Below, piece by piece: positions 27,048-36,196 of a DNA stretch of 64,000 bases. The translations under genes and the position numbers were made by a program. The notes beneath the pieces are model-generated. The model did not search any database and had not been told where the DNA came from. It worked only from the letters and a program-made list of their open reading frames with translations. Source of the DNA: Clostridiales bacterium oral taxon 876 str. F0540 (GTDB lineage Bacteria > Bacillota > Clostridia > Clostridiales > Clostridiaceae); contig KE993502.1 of NCBI GenBank assembly GCA_000466585.1, forward strand, positions 78,692 to 142,691, written 5' to 3'. Numbering within the stretch: position 1 is the first letter of the stretch; each line of letters opens with the position of its first letter.

Positions 27048-27851
27048 CTAATCAATATTGAGATCTTGGATTATTGCAATAATATCAATATAATGCACTA
27101 TTTCATCTTTTTCAGCTTCAATATTTTTATTATCAATATCTCCATCTTCAATATTAGATTCTGTGTTGTTTGAAGCCATGTTATTTAGCATCATAATTTG
27201 GCTCATTTTACTGTCTATATCCTTTTTATTATGTTTTCCCCTATAAATTCCAAGAATGGTAACTGTCCCTATTTCTAAATCTGTAATGTTATATTGACTT
27301 TCCATTTCTTTATCTATTTGCATAGGTATCTTAAATGAAATTTTAGTTCCTTTATGAGTTCCGCTAAAAATATAGGCAGAGTCTTTCAAGACGGTCTGAA
27401 GAAAACTATTTACATTAACTCCCTCATACTTTATATCCTCAATCATTCCATTCATAATTGATTTAGTTGCAATAATTTCATTCATATTATCAATGCTTAA
27501 TGAAACATCATCAATTTTTATTAAACTCCCTATTTTATTGTTAGAAAGTTTTCCTATCTTCCTTGCTTTTTCATTTATCTGCTCAAGAATTATAGATTTT
27601 GTTATGTTTACTTCCATGGTATCAATCATTTTTTTAGAATTTGTTGATGAATGAGTAAACTTTAAGCCTAACTTCCCCATAGCTTTAGCAAAAAGACTAT
27701 TTCCTCCTTCACCCTGCGCTTCTGCATTAGTGTCAAGATTATTTTGTTTTTGATTTTGACTTTCCTCTTGTTTTGATTTCAAAAGCACGTTATTAATCAT
27801 CATTGATATTTCGAAAGCTTTTTCTAGGTTTATATAATAGATATTGAACAT
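27048..27851 (-). CDS. Uncharacterised protein paired with the AAA+ ATPase
   Basis: 267 residues, soluble. It starts FNIYYINLEKAFEISMMINN. A low-complexity Gln/Asn/Glu linker and a Gly-rich bend lead to a mixed domain (TMEVNITKSIILEQI; FSGTHKGTKISFKIPMQ; GTVTILGIYRGK). The tail is acidic. The architecture reminds me of DUF6414-type proteins, but I cannot confirm this. It is 3 bp upstream of the ClpB-like ATPase gene, so the two are probably one functional pair. The ATG at 27851 follows AGGGGTG. Confidence 0.55.
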   Translation of the reverse strand: MFNIYYINLEKAFEISMMINNVLLKSKQEESQNQKQNNLDTNAEAQGEGGNSLFAKAMGKLGLKFTHSSTNSKKMIDTMEVNITKSIILEQINEKARKIGKLSNNKIGSLIKIDDVSLSIDNMNEIIATKSIMNGMIEDIKYEGVNVNSFLQTVLKDSAYIFSGTHKGTKISFKIPMQIDKEMESQYNITDLEIGTVTILGIYRGKHNKKDIDSKMSQIMMLNNMASNNTESNIEDGDIDNKNIEAEKDEIVHYIDIIAIIQDLNID

Positions 27852-27890
27852 CACTTCACCCCTGTCTTCATTAGTTTATAATTTCTAGTA

Positions 27891-28805
27891 CTAACCTAAA
27901 ATTTGAAAAACAGATTTCCCTAGCAATTGAATTATTGAGCTGTAAAACCATCCATGCTTTTCTATATTCTTGTTAAGACGCCTCATAAGACCACTATTCT
28001 TATGAATTGTTTTGGTTTCATTTATATTTTCACAGATTTCTTTAATATCTTCTAAAAGCTCATTTAATTCTTTTTTATCATCCCCACCATGCTCATCAAT
28101 TAGTTTCTTTACCTGTTCTATTGAATTATCAATACTTTGAGTTGAATTTATAACATTTCCGAAAGTCACATTACTGCCATGTGCATTAAATGTATCTATG
28201 TTAAAAATCTGAGCAGCATTTATTTCTTTTTGCTTTTCAAATTCTGATTCCTGTTCAAAATATATTGTCCCATTGTAAGTTATGGATACATTATAAGGTA
28301 GATTTTCAGCCCACAATGGCACTGATATTAAATCTTTATCTATAAGTTCGGATATCATTCCTCTCAGAACAACATCATCGTCATAGGATAAATCTTCAAA
28401 TTTATTTTCAAAATATACATCAAGGTTATCTCTATTTTCAAGTATTTCAGCAAATAATGCTCTTACCTTTGGTGTTAATGTTCTAAACATATCTTTTCCA
28501 CCTGCAAGTTTCCAATTCTGTTTTTTTTCATTAGTTTCTTTTTCACTAAAATACTTTTTAGCATAGGGAGTTAAAATAGCGATAACCTCATTAGTATAAG
28601 GCGTAGTATCCCAGTTTGTCTCTATTTCAAATCCAACAAGAATATGTAATTCTTGAAGTTCGTTCATAACATTATGGATATCTAATCTAATATGTAACGG
28701 TAGTATTTCATAATCAAATTTAGCTACAGATGTTGTACCATTTTCATGGAAGTTATCTAAAAGAATTTTAAGTAACTCTTCTTGAATATTATTTAAGCAA
28801 ACCAC
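27891..28805 (-). CDS. Double winged-helix protein with shared C-terminal domain (paralogue 2)
   Basis: 304 residues. Two winged-helix-like domains (about 1-85 and 107-185) each end in a beta-wing and a hydrophobic YF motif (AKKYFSE; GTIYFEQE). From about residue 200 comes a domain shared with the next gene: AHGSNVTFGNVINSTQSIDN, an acidic helix, ETKTIHKNSG, RRL and HGWFYSSI. No catalytic motif is seen. It may be a DNA- or partner-binding regulator or adaptor. GTG start; located between the PD-(D/E)XK and AAA+ gene pairs. Confidence 0.65.
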   Translation of the reverse strand: MVCLNNIQEELLKILLDNFHENGTTSVAKFDYEILPLHIRLDIHNVMNELQELHILVGFEIETNWDTTPYTNEVIAILTPYAKKYFSEKETNEKKQNWKLAGGKDMFRTLTPKVRALFAEILENRDNLDVYFENKFEDLSYDDDVVLRGMISELIDKDLISVPLWAENLPYNVSITYNGTIYFEQESEFEKQKEINAAQIFNIDTFNAHGSNVTFGNVINSTQSIDNSIEQVKKLIDEHGGDDKKELNELLEDIKEICENINETKTIHKNSGLMRRLNKNIEKHGWFYSSIIQLLGKSVFQILG

Positions 28806-28833
28806 CTTACCAACCCGCCCCCTAATTTAACAT

Positions 28834-29442
28834 CTATTTATTCTGTAAAGTTCCTATAACGGTGTTTCCAAATAGCTCAAGTATAGAACTATAAAACCAA
28901 TTGTGTTTTTCAAAATGCTTTCCTAATCTTTTTATAAATCCATTATTAGTATGTATTGATTTGGTTTCCTTGATATTTTCAGCTATTTCTTTTGCTTCTT
29001 CAAGAAGCTCCTTTAGAGCTTCTTTATCTTCCGCACCCATTTCATCTATTCTTTTCTCAATTGATTGTACTGAATTATCTATACTCTGTGTTGAACTTAT
29101 AACATCACCAAACGTAACATTGCTTCCAGTTGCATTAATAGTTCCAACATTATACTGATTACTTACCCTATTTTTCTGTAATTTTTCAAAATCTTTTTCC
29201 ATCTCAAAATAGCTCCTTCCTTTAGGGGTAACTTGAAAATTAAAAAGGCTATATCTCATTCCCCATGAAAATTCTAGGTACCCCATTTCCTTCAACCCAT
29301 CTAAATCTCTTGCTAAATCTCTATCTTTTAAATTGTTATTGTCCATATACTTATTTATATTTATAATAGCTTCTTCAGTTGATACATTATATATTAACTG
29401 CATAATATCTCTTTGACGTCCATATAACTTATCGAATATCAC
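28834..29442 (-). CDS. Winged-helix protein with shared C-terminal domain (paralogue 1)
   Basis: 202 residues. One N-terminal winged helix (about 1-83, ending VTPKGRSYFEMEKDF) is followed by the same C-terminal domain as the adjacent gene: TGSNVTFGDVISSTQSIDN, an acidic helix (EALKELLEEAKEI), ETKSIHTNNG, KRL and HNWFYSSI. About half of the roughly 100 C-terminal residues are identical between the two, so the genes arose by duplication with exchange of N-terminal modules. GTG start with an AGAGGTG site. Confidence 0.65.
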   Translation of the reverse strand: MIFDKLYGRQRDIMQLIYNVSTEEAIININKYMDNNNLKDRDLARDLDGLKEMGYLEFSWGMRYSLFNFQVTPKGRSYFEMEKDFEKLQKNRVSNQYNVGTINATGSNVTFGDVISSTQSIDNSVQSIEKRIDEMGAEDKEALKELLEEAKEIAENIKETKSIHTNNGFIKRLGKHFEKHNWFYSSILELFGNTVIGTLQNK

Positions 29443-29484
29443 TAACTGCTCACCTCTTAGTATTGTTGATATATTAGTTTTTTG

Positions 29485-30000
29485 TTACTGCTCTTTTTCA
29501 ATTGGTATAATGCTAATTTGTGGGAACTTTTCTTTCCATTCTTCTAGACTACACACTTCAAAATCAGAAATTATTGTTCTAGTAAATCTTTCATCTTTTA
29601 AATTTAACGGCAATTGTTTATTAATTTTCTCTTTAAGCATTTTTCTTATCTTCTTATCTATCATTGGATGCTCAATTAAAAGAATATACACTATAGGTAA
29701 GTTTTTTTCATTTCCATTACATGCCCAAAATATTAAAAGGCTATCATAGTATTTCCGAGCTATCTTTTTATAAAAATCTTCAGTTTTTATCTTTTGAAAT
29801 ATTCTATCCGGATTGACTGCTCCTTTTATGCTTGCATTCTTATATTCTATAAATAGTATTTTATTGTTAGTTTCAGCAATAAAATCCACATCACTTAGCA
29901 TAGTATCACGTGTTATCTCGTGTATTTCCCAAACATAATCCGAATTTGAAAAATCAAATTTATACTGCTTGTTTTCATCAAGTAATATTCTTTCCTTCAT
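29485..30000 (-). CDS. PD-(D/E)XK nuclease-like protein
   Basis: 171 residues. The segment SDVDFIAETNNKILFIEYKN has the spacing of a PD-(D/E)XK active site (Asp ... Glu-x-Lys, with hydrophobic beta strands). A Lys-rich middle and a mixed C-terminal part follow. The ATG at 30000 lies 4 bases after the stop of the ATPase gene, with GGGGAG upstream. It probably works with that ATPase as an ATPase-gated nuclease; this is an inference from pairing. Confidence 0.65.
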   Translation of the reverse strand: MKERILLDENKQYKFDFSNSDYVWEIHEITRDTMLSDVDFIAETNNKILFIEYKNASIKGAVNPDRIFQKIKTEDFYKKIARKYYDSLLIFWACNGNEKNLPIVYILLIEHPMIDKKIRKMLKEKINKQLPLNLKDERFTRTIISDFEVCSLEEWKEKFPQISIIPIEKEQ

Positions 30001-30004
30001 CAGC

Positions 30005-31009
30005 TTACTCCCCAAAACTTCCTTCAATTACTTCATCTAAAAGTTTAGAATCAGCTTCTATAATTGGATTATTTTTTAAATTACCAAAGTAATTTTCACT
30101 TTGAGCTTTAACACCATTTTCTGTCTTATATAGGTTGTGATATAGAACTTTATCTGAGTTTTCTCGTTTTATTTCAAAATACTTAGCAAAATTATAACTA
30201 TGAGTAGCTACAAAAATTTGTACGCCTGCCCTTTGAAGCTCTAGGAGAATATCTACAAGAACAGGCATTAACTCTGGATTAATATTTGCTTCTGGTTCAT
30301 CCCATAGAAGAACAGTATCCTTATCTATTAATCCATTTCTAATTAATTTCCATAGCAGCCCGAACTTACGTAACCCTTCAGCTTCTATGGAAAATTCTAT
30401 TTTTGAGCCATCTGTTTTAATTACATAAAAAGTATCGTTCTCATATACTACTTTACCATCAATTATCTTTGAAATAATATCTAATAACTTTTGATTTAAC
30501 TGTGATATCTCTCTTGTTTCTGGCAGTTCTGCATTAGTAATAATATCAACATATGTTCTATCAAATGGCATATCATATTTATTATTTAATGCCAGAAACC
30601 CCTTTGAGTGAGATAACATTTCTTTTGCAGGAATAAATATATCTTTTATTTTAAAATCAATATTATCGTAGCTAGAACCATCTGCTGCCAATTTCATTCC
30701 TTCATGTTTTATAATCACAAAACTTGCACTACTATCATCGGCATAATTAACTGTTACTTTGGTTTCTTTACTTTTATTCTGTTTCTCCCTTACTAAATTT
30801 ATAGAATTTACTCTAAAAAATGGCTGAGATATATCAAATACATCTTTCCCCTCATAATTAACACTTTCACATACTGAATATATCAGTTTTAATAAATGGG
30901 TTTTGCCTGTTCCATTATGGCCAATAATAACATTTATCCCTTCTGAAGCTTCTAATTCAAAATTATCAAATACCGTAAAATTTTGTATGCTAATTTTACT
31001 AACGTTCAT
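30005..31009 (-). CDS. AAA_15/AAA_21-type ABC-like ATPase (OLD/RloA-like)
   Basis: 334 residues. It starts with the recF/SMC-like IQNFTVFDNFELE, has Walker A GHNGTGKTH near residue 35, a signature-like region AEGLRKFG, and Walker B VLLWDEPEANINPE followed by THSYNF. This is the single-polypeptide ABC ATPase class found in OLD, RloA-like and PARIS AriA proteins. ATG at 31009, with AGGAGG 8 bases upstream. It sits between hsdS and a PD-(D/E)XK gene. Genes of this kind inside hsd loci (R-linked ORFs) are known from Campylobacter. Confidence 0.8.
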   Translation of the reverse strand: MNVSKISIQNFTVFDNFELEASEGINVIIGHNGTGKTHLLKLIYSVCESVNYEGKDVFDISQPFFRVNSINLVREKQNKSKETKVTVNYADDSSASFVIIKHEGMKLAADGSSYDNIDFKIKDIFIPAKEMLSHSKGFLALNNKYDMPFDRTYVDIITNAELPETREISQLNQKLLDIISKIIDGKVVYENDTFYVIKTDGSKIEFSIEAEGLRKFGLLWKLIRNGLIDKDTVLLWDEPEANINPELMPVLVDILLELQRAGVQIFVATHSYNFAKYFEIKRENSDKVLYHNLYKTENGVKAQSENYFGNLKNNPIIEADSKLLDEVIEGSFGE

Positions 31010-31024
31010 TCCAAGCACCTCCTG

Positions 31025-32317
31025 CTAAATCTCAATTTTCCCCGTTACAGCCTCGTAAATAAGGCTCTTTTTATACTCATTTAACTTTTCAATTAATCCT
31101 TGTTTTATGGTTATTGCTTTGTCTATATCTTCGCATTTTTTATCTAGATAATTAATTATTTCTTCTTGCTCATCAATTGGGGGAGTAAGTAATGGAAATT
31201 TATAAAACTCTTCTCTTTGTAACCTCCATCTACCTAAATGGGATACTCCTCTACCAAAACCATAAAATAATTTCCTAAAGTAACACATTTGGAAATAATA
31301 TAGATAATATCTCTTTGATCCCTCGTCATTTAGTTGAAACACTCTATAATCTGGGCTTGTTACTCCTTCATAAATCGAACAGTCCACATATCCTGTCAAC
31401 AAGTCCATTGAGTTCATAACAAAATCATCGATTAAAACCTCTTGATAACCTGCATAGCTTACTGCTAATTGTCCCTCATTACTTGTTATATCTTTGATTT
31501 TTAAACCTCTTTGCGTAAGTGAAAGAACTTCTCTATCTTCTGTGTAAACAAGGTTCTTTTTAATTGCAAACATGTTCTTTATTCTTCCTACTTCCCAATG
31601 GCATGGAACTTTGCCAATCCAACTAATATTACTATCTTTCATCTCAGCATTTTTATTGATACCTTTTGTTATAGCCTCAGTTATAATTGATTGTTTATAT
31701 GTTTTTAATAAATCTATATGTTTCTGATGAATTTCTATAGCTTTATTAACTTCGTTACACTTATTATCTAAAAAAATAGCTAGCTGTTCTTGCTCTTTAT
31801 ATGGTGGAACTATTATTAATGCACTACTAAAATCATCACTAATAACTCCGTATCTAGTAATTCCTTTAGCTCTATACGAAAACCAGTTACGTAAGTAACT
31901 AGAACCAAACATATACTTTTCATATTTATAATTTATTTCATCATTTGGTCTAAATCTCATTAAGTGATATCCAAAAAGTATATTGTCTAACTCCTCACCT
32001 ATTACAGTGGAATGTCCGATATCATCTGGTGTTTCAGAAGAATTAGTAAAGAGAACATCTCTTTTCTGTAATTTGCAGCCTTCAGCTTTATTGTCAGTAG
32101 CTGAAACTATCAAATAATCATCACTATCTCCTATTTCTTTCAAACTATTTCTGTAAACATCAACATAATGAATTGACTTATATAATTTCTCACCTTCAAC
32201 GACCTTTTTATCAACTCCATTAGAATTCAAGATACCTAAAAACTTAAGCTTTTTAATTTTCCAATCACTCGGTATTTCTTGAATCCATTCTATTCCACTA
32301 TTTTTCATTTGTCTCAT
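31025..32317 (-). CDS. hsdS: Type I restriction-modification specificity subunit
   Basis: 430 residues with two target-recognition domains. Each begins with a WIxxIPxxW-like start (GIEWIQEIPSDWKIKKL; ISWIGKVPCHWEVGRI) and ends with a PPxxEQ motif before a dimerising helix (PPYKEQEQLAIFLDNK; PPIDEQEEIINYLDKK). The start ATGA overlaps the hsdM stop. The recognition sequence cannot be predicted. The next gene follows after 15 bp. Confidence 0.95.
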   Translation of the reverse strand: MRQMKNSGIEWIQEIPSDWKIKKLKFLGILNSNGVDKKVVEGEKLYKSIHYVDVYRNSLKEIGDSDDYLIVSATDNKAEGCKLQKRDVLFTNSSETPDDIGHSTVIGEELDNILFGYHLMRFRPNDEINYKYEKYMFGSSYLRNWFSYRAKGITRYGVISDDFSSALIIVPPYKEQEQLAIFLDNKCNEVNKAIEIHQKHIDLLKTYKQSIITEAITKGINKNAEMKDSNISWIGKVPCHWEVGRIKNMFAIKKNLVYTEDREVLSLTQRGLKIKDITSNEGQLAVSYAGYQEVLIDDFVMNSMDLLTGYVDCSIYEGVTSPDYRVFQLNDEGSKRYYLYYFQMCYFRKLFYGFGRGVSHLGRWRLQREEFYKFPLLTPPIDEQEEIINYLDKKCEDIDKAITIKQGLIEKLNEYKKSLIYEAVTGKIEI

Positions 32318-34044
32318 ATTTCAAACAACCTCCCAAGAACTGCTTGAAGTTCTGTCTCCATATTCATTATTTCTGTCATTACTTCATTTGATTGTCTTGG
32401 AATAGTAAACTCATAGAAGTACCTTGTAAAGTGTATTTCATATCCTATTTTAGTTTTGCTTTCATCAATCCAAGCATCTGGCACATAAGGTTTTACTTCT
32501 CTCTCAAAATATTCATATATATCTTCTTTAAGTGGAATACTCTCTGTGTCTCTAAGCTTAGCATCTGGCTTTGGATTTCCTTGTTTGTCAGTTATAATAT
32601 TCCCTTCCTCATCTCTTAACGGTCTTTCAACCACTATCTTGTTATATCCAAATTCATTATTATCATATATTTTTGAAATATCACTTTCCTTGAAATCTCC
32701 AAAAGTGCGAGTAATCTCCTCAATTGCCCACTCAGGTATTTCTTGACGTTTCTCCCCTAGGGACTTTCTCATTTTTTCATACATATTAATGGCATTAATA
32801 AGCTGAATCTTTCCTTTTCTATAAGGCTTTTTCTTGTTTGATAACACCCAAATATAAGTTGATATTCCAGTATTATAAAATAGATTAGTAGGCAAAGATA
32901 TAATTGCTTCCAGCCAATCATTCTCAATAATCCATTTCCTTATATTGCTTTCTCCACTTCCTGCATCACCTGTAAATAGTGGAGAACCATTTAGTACGAT
33001 AGCTATTCTTGATCCTTCTGGCTTCATCTTAGAAATTAATGTTTGTAAGAATAAGAAGGCTCCATCAGATACTCTAGGCAGACCTGCTCCAAATCTTCCT
33101 TCATATCCTAGTTTTTCATATTCTTTAGTAACTTCCTTTTGTTGTTTTTTCCATTCAACTCCAAAGGGTGGATTTGAAAGCATATAATCAAATTTTACAT
33201 TTGCATACATATCATTTTTAAGGGTATCTCCATGCTTTATGTTGTTAGCATTAGCACCTTTAATAAGCATATCTGAGCCACAGACAGCATAAGTTTCCCC
33301 ATTTAACTCCTGACCAAAAGGAATAAGTTTAGCCTCACTATTTAGTTCCTTTAAGTATTCATCTGCTGCTGTAAGCATTCCTCCAGTACCGCAGGCTGGA
33401 TCATAAATAGTTCTTGGTGTGTCTGAACCTGTAAGTATTTCTGTATCCTCAATAAATAGCAGATTTACCATAAGCTTTATAACTTCTCTTGGTGTGTAGT
33501 GCTCTCCTGCTGTTTCATTTGATATTTCTGAGAACTTACGTATAAGTTCCTCAAAGATGTATCCCATCTCTATATTTGAGACTTTATCAGGATGTAAGTC
33601 TGCTTCTGGTTTTACAAACTCACTTAAAACAATATAAAGAAGTTCACTGTTCACAAGCTTTGTTATTTGAACATCTAACTCAAATTTTTCAATTATTTCA
33701 TAGGCGTTCTTAGAAAACCCATTTATGTAATCTTTCAAGTTAGCTTCGATATTATCAGCATCATCTAGTAATGTCTTAAAAGTATATTTACTTGTATTAT
33801 AAAAGTTATAACCACTTTCGTCTCTTAGAAATGGATCTAACACTTCTTCATCCATAATAGACTTTAACTCATTGTATTTTGCCAAGACCTTATTTTTTGT
33901 GTCTTCTAGCACACAGTCTAGCCTTCTCAGTACAGTTAATGGTAATATAACTTTACCGTACTCCGATTGCTTAAAGTCTCCTCTTAGTTTGTCAGCTACT
34001 GCCCATATCAGATTAGCTTTTTCATTTATGTTTATATTAATCAT
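32314..34044 (-). CDS. hsdM: Type I restriction-modification DNA methyltransferase subunit
   Basis: 576 residues. An N-terminal HsdM helical domain is followed by an N6-adenine methyltransferase fold with AdoMet motif I DPACGTGGM, catalytic motif IV NPPF and motif VIII-like FYNTGIST. ATG at 34044 with GGAGGG, overlapping the HTH gene by 8 bp. With HsdS it methylates host sites, and with HsdR it restricts foreign DNA. Confidence 0.96.
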   Translation of the reverse strand: MINININEKANLIWAVADKLRGDFKQSEYGKVILPLTVLRRLDCVLEDTKNKVLAKYNELKSIMDEEVLDPFLRDESGYNFYNTSKYTFKTLLDDADNIEANLKDYINGFSKNAYEIIEKFELDVQITKLVNSELLYIVLSEFVKPEADLHPDKVSNIEMGYIFEELIRKFSEISNETAGEHYTPREVIKLMVNLLFIEDTEILTGSDTPRTIYDPACGTGGMLTAADEYLKELNSEAKLIPFGQELNGETYAVCGSDMLIKGANANNIKHGDTLKNDMYANVKFDYMLSNPPFGVEWKKQQKEVTKEYEKLGYEGRFGAGLPRVSDGAFLFLQTLISKMKPEGSRIAIVLNGSPLFTGDAGSGESNIRKWIIENDWLEAIISLPTNLFYNTGISTYIWVLSNKKKPYRKGKIQLINAINMYEKMRKSLGEKRQEIPEWAIEEITRTFGDFKESDISKIYDNNEFGYNKIVVERPLRDEEGNIITDKQGNPKPDAKLRDTESIPLKEDIYEYFEREVKPYVPDAWIDESKTKIGYEIHFTRYFYEFTIPRQSNEVMTEIMNMETELQAVLGRLFEI

Positions 34045-34246
34045 TTGACCCTCCGTTGTATTCTATTTCATTGCATTTATTAGACTTAATTCTAGCATCT
34101 TTAGGCTTTTCAGCATCCTTTGGTATAGCCCAAGAACGTCCAAAACGTAAAACACCTTCAATTCTTCCCTTCTCACAAAGAGTCTGAACCCTTCTCTCTG
34201 AAATGTTCCATCTTTCAGCTATCTCTTTTACCGATACAAAGTCCAT
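34037..34246 (-). CDS. Small helix-turn-helix (excisionase/MerR-like) protein
   Basis: 69 residues. One MerR/Xis-type helix-turn-helix (VSVKEIAERWNISERRVQTL) is followed by a wing (GRSWAIPKD) and a polar tail. ATG at 34246 with AAGGATGGAAGG. It leads the hsdM-hsdS transcript and is likely its regulator. The 300-base gap upstream (34247-34547) is AT-rich, with an inverted repeat GTATA-TACGGT-TATAC at 34385-34400 that could be an operator; no gene or clear promoter is seen there. Confidence 0.8.
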   Translation of the reverse strand: MDFVSVKEIAERWNISERRVQTLCEKGRIEGVLRFGRSWAIPKDAEKPKDARIKSNKCNEIEYNGGSND

Positions 34247-34547
34247 AACCTTCCATCCTTTCACTCGGAACACTTAACAGCCTATTCTCTCTCGTTCCCA
34301 CTCTCTAGTCTATCTGTTATAGATCATTTAGATCTTTGACCTCCATGAACACATACATAATTTACCTACAATTGCTCAATTTAAGTATATACGGTTATAC
34401 GAATAATAGCAAGTTTTAAGCTTATATATAAATTTAGACTATGCCAACTACTTCTCTGTATTAGTGCTATATTATTAAAACATCTGTATCTTTATATAGT
34501 TATAATACTTATTTTTCAATAACCCTATATATCTTAGATTATATAGT

Positions 34548-35162
34548 TCAAGGTGGGTGCAAACTGTCACCCTCCCTACGACACTGAACAATTGTATAAT
34601 TATTTAGAAAACACCAGTTACTTTCAATTCTCTTGAATGGCTTAAAAATAGAGCAATATTCTGTAGGTATACACGATCTGTCATCCCTATAAGATGATTC
34701 TGTAGCCCCATTATGATTTGGTTCGTCTTCTTTTAATAAATCTTCATTAATAATTTCACTTATTAATTCATCACTTGATGTATAATCGGCAAAAGTTACT
34801 ATTTCTATCTTTGTATTATGCTCATTACAGTTATCTTCAACTTTTTCTTCTTTAGTATTTAACTCTTTATCATCCACTCCTTCACTGGTTTCAGAAGGAC
34901 AACATAGGGTATATAAATTAGATGTTTGTCCTCCCTTTTCTCTAAATCGGCTGTCCTTCTTTATAAATCCTTCTTGTAAAATAATTGTCATAGTTCTTTG
35001 AACTGTTCTTGCTGATATGCCGCAATCGCTGGCTATTGTTTTAACAGAAGGAAAGCATGTTCCTTCTGCATTAGCTCTATTTATAAGATAAAACATAATC
35101 TGTTTAGCTCTACTTGGTAAATTTGATTTATATACTTTGTCTAACAATTCATTTTTCTTCAT
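34548..35162 (-). CDS. Winged-helix (HTH_36-type) element protein
   Basis: 204 residues. The first ~85 form a winged helix of the replication-initiator/HTH_36 type (AKQIMFYLINRANAEGTCFP; GISARTVQRTM; EGFIKKDSRFREKGGQTSNLYTL). The remainder is acidic and low complexity and ends in an unusual Cys/Arg-rich tail (CRREGDSLHPP) encoded over a small GC-rich hairpin. It is the most distal gene of the conjugative region. ATG at 35162 has GGGAGG 9 bases upstream. Probably a regulator or replication factor of the element. Confidence 0.7.
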   Translation of the reverse strand: MKKNELLDKVYKSNLPSRAKQIMFYLINRANAEGTCFPSVKTIASDCGISARTVQRTMTIILQEGFIKKDSRFREKGGQTSNLYTLCCPSETSEGVDDKELNTKEEKVEDNCNEHNTKIEIVTFADYTSSDELISEIINEDLLKEDEPNHNGATESSYRDDRSCIPTEYCSIFKPFKRIESNWCFLNNYTIVQCRREGDSLHPP

Positions 35163-35182
35163 CAGAAACATCCTCCCTTTAT

Positions 35183-36196
35183 TTAAATTTCTATAATATA
35201 ATCAATTAAAATATCTTTAAACATTTTTTCATTAACTTTACCATCAAAAAGACTAGGATTATATAGTGAAAAATGCACTTTATTATTTTCGCTTTCAGTT
35301 AGTTTCTTCAAATTAACTCTCCCTGCTTCTGCGGAAAATGAGAAAATAGTGTTTGTTTTTTCTTCTCCTATCAGTTTCAATGCTTTATTAAGACAGGGCA
35401 GTTCATAAGGTTTGCTTCCACTGCATAAAATTCTTACATCGCAGGCTTTAAATATTGATAAGCTAGAAAAGTTCAATATTCCTAAATCAAAAATATTAAA
35501 ATTATAATCATTTGGAAATTGTTTATCTAGGTAATAACCGATACCTTTGTATTTAATACATTTATCAGAAACCATGGTAAACTCATAATAAGCTGCAATA
35601 TCTTTTAAATGCTCATTATTATTGGCTTCTGTGTAACTCACTTTAGCACCTATTCCATGCAAATAATTAGTTAAATTAAAAGCAGTTGTAGTTGTACCAA
35701 CTCTATTTGATACACCTACAACTGCTATTTTTATATCTTTGCGTTTAAATATATGTCGTGTTAAATTATCTAAATTTTCACCGCCAACATCAGCACTTCT
35801 ATAATCTTCAATAGTCCTGCCTTCTTCACTGATGCATTTCAGTATCTGATCTTTTGTTTCAGACACCGTGGCTGCAGTTACTATATTATAAATATTTTCA
35901 GCAAGTAATTTTCGCATTAGATTATCTTCTATCTTTAATCCTTCAGCAAAGATAATTATTCTTGAATCATACATTGTTTTAAAGGCAACTAAGGCTTCTA
36001 TAAATTCATTTTCATTATCTTTAGCAGCCTTTAAATCTACAGCTACATAGCTATAATGGCTTAAGCTTCTCATATCATGAATAACAAATTTCTTAAGATA
36101 AAACTCTCCAGTTAATTTCTTTATTATCAGTCCTTTTTCCTTTGTTAAAAAGTCAAATATACCTATGTTTTGATTACTTGATAGGTAAAGAAGCAT
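35183..36196 (-). CDS. CpaE/ParA-like P-loop ATPase
   Basis: 337 residues. A ~110-residue N-terminal receiver-like domain precedes a MinD/ParA P-loop whose motif is GVSNRVGTTTTAFNL, close to the CpaE/TadZ deviant Walker A. A later FNIFDLGILN matches Walker B. It is the second such ATPase in the element (see 47564). CpaE/TadZ proteins localise Tad pilus machines, so a polar-anchoring role is possible. ATG at 36196 with GGGGAG upstream; it overlaps the 3' end of a small membrane-protein gene. Confidence 0.65.
   Translation of the reverse strand: MLLYLSSNQNIGIFDFLTKEKGLIIKKLTGEFYLKKFVIHDMRSLSHYSYVAVDLKAAKDNENEFIEALVAFKTMYDSRIIIFAEGLKIEDNLMRKLLAENIYNIVTAATVSETKDQILKCISEEGRTIEDYRSADVGGENLDNLTRHIFKRKDIKIAVVGVSNRVGTTTTAFNLTNYLHGIGAKVSYTEANNNEHLKDIAAYYEFTMVSDKCIKYKGIGYYLDKQFPNDYNFNIFDLGILNFSSLSIFKACDVRILCSGSKPYELPCLNKALKLIGEEKTNTIFSFSAEAGRVNLKKLTESENNKVHFSLYNPSLFDGKVNEKMFKDILIDYIIEI

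Noticed and set aside
22868..34246. BREX, DISARM or phosphorothioation (Dnd) system
   Set aside because: No PglZ, BrxC, DrmB, DndB or similar signature genes are present; hsdM, hsdS and hsdR identify a type I system.
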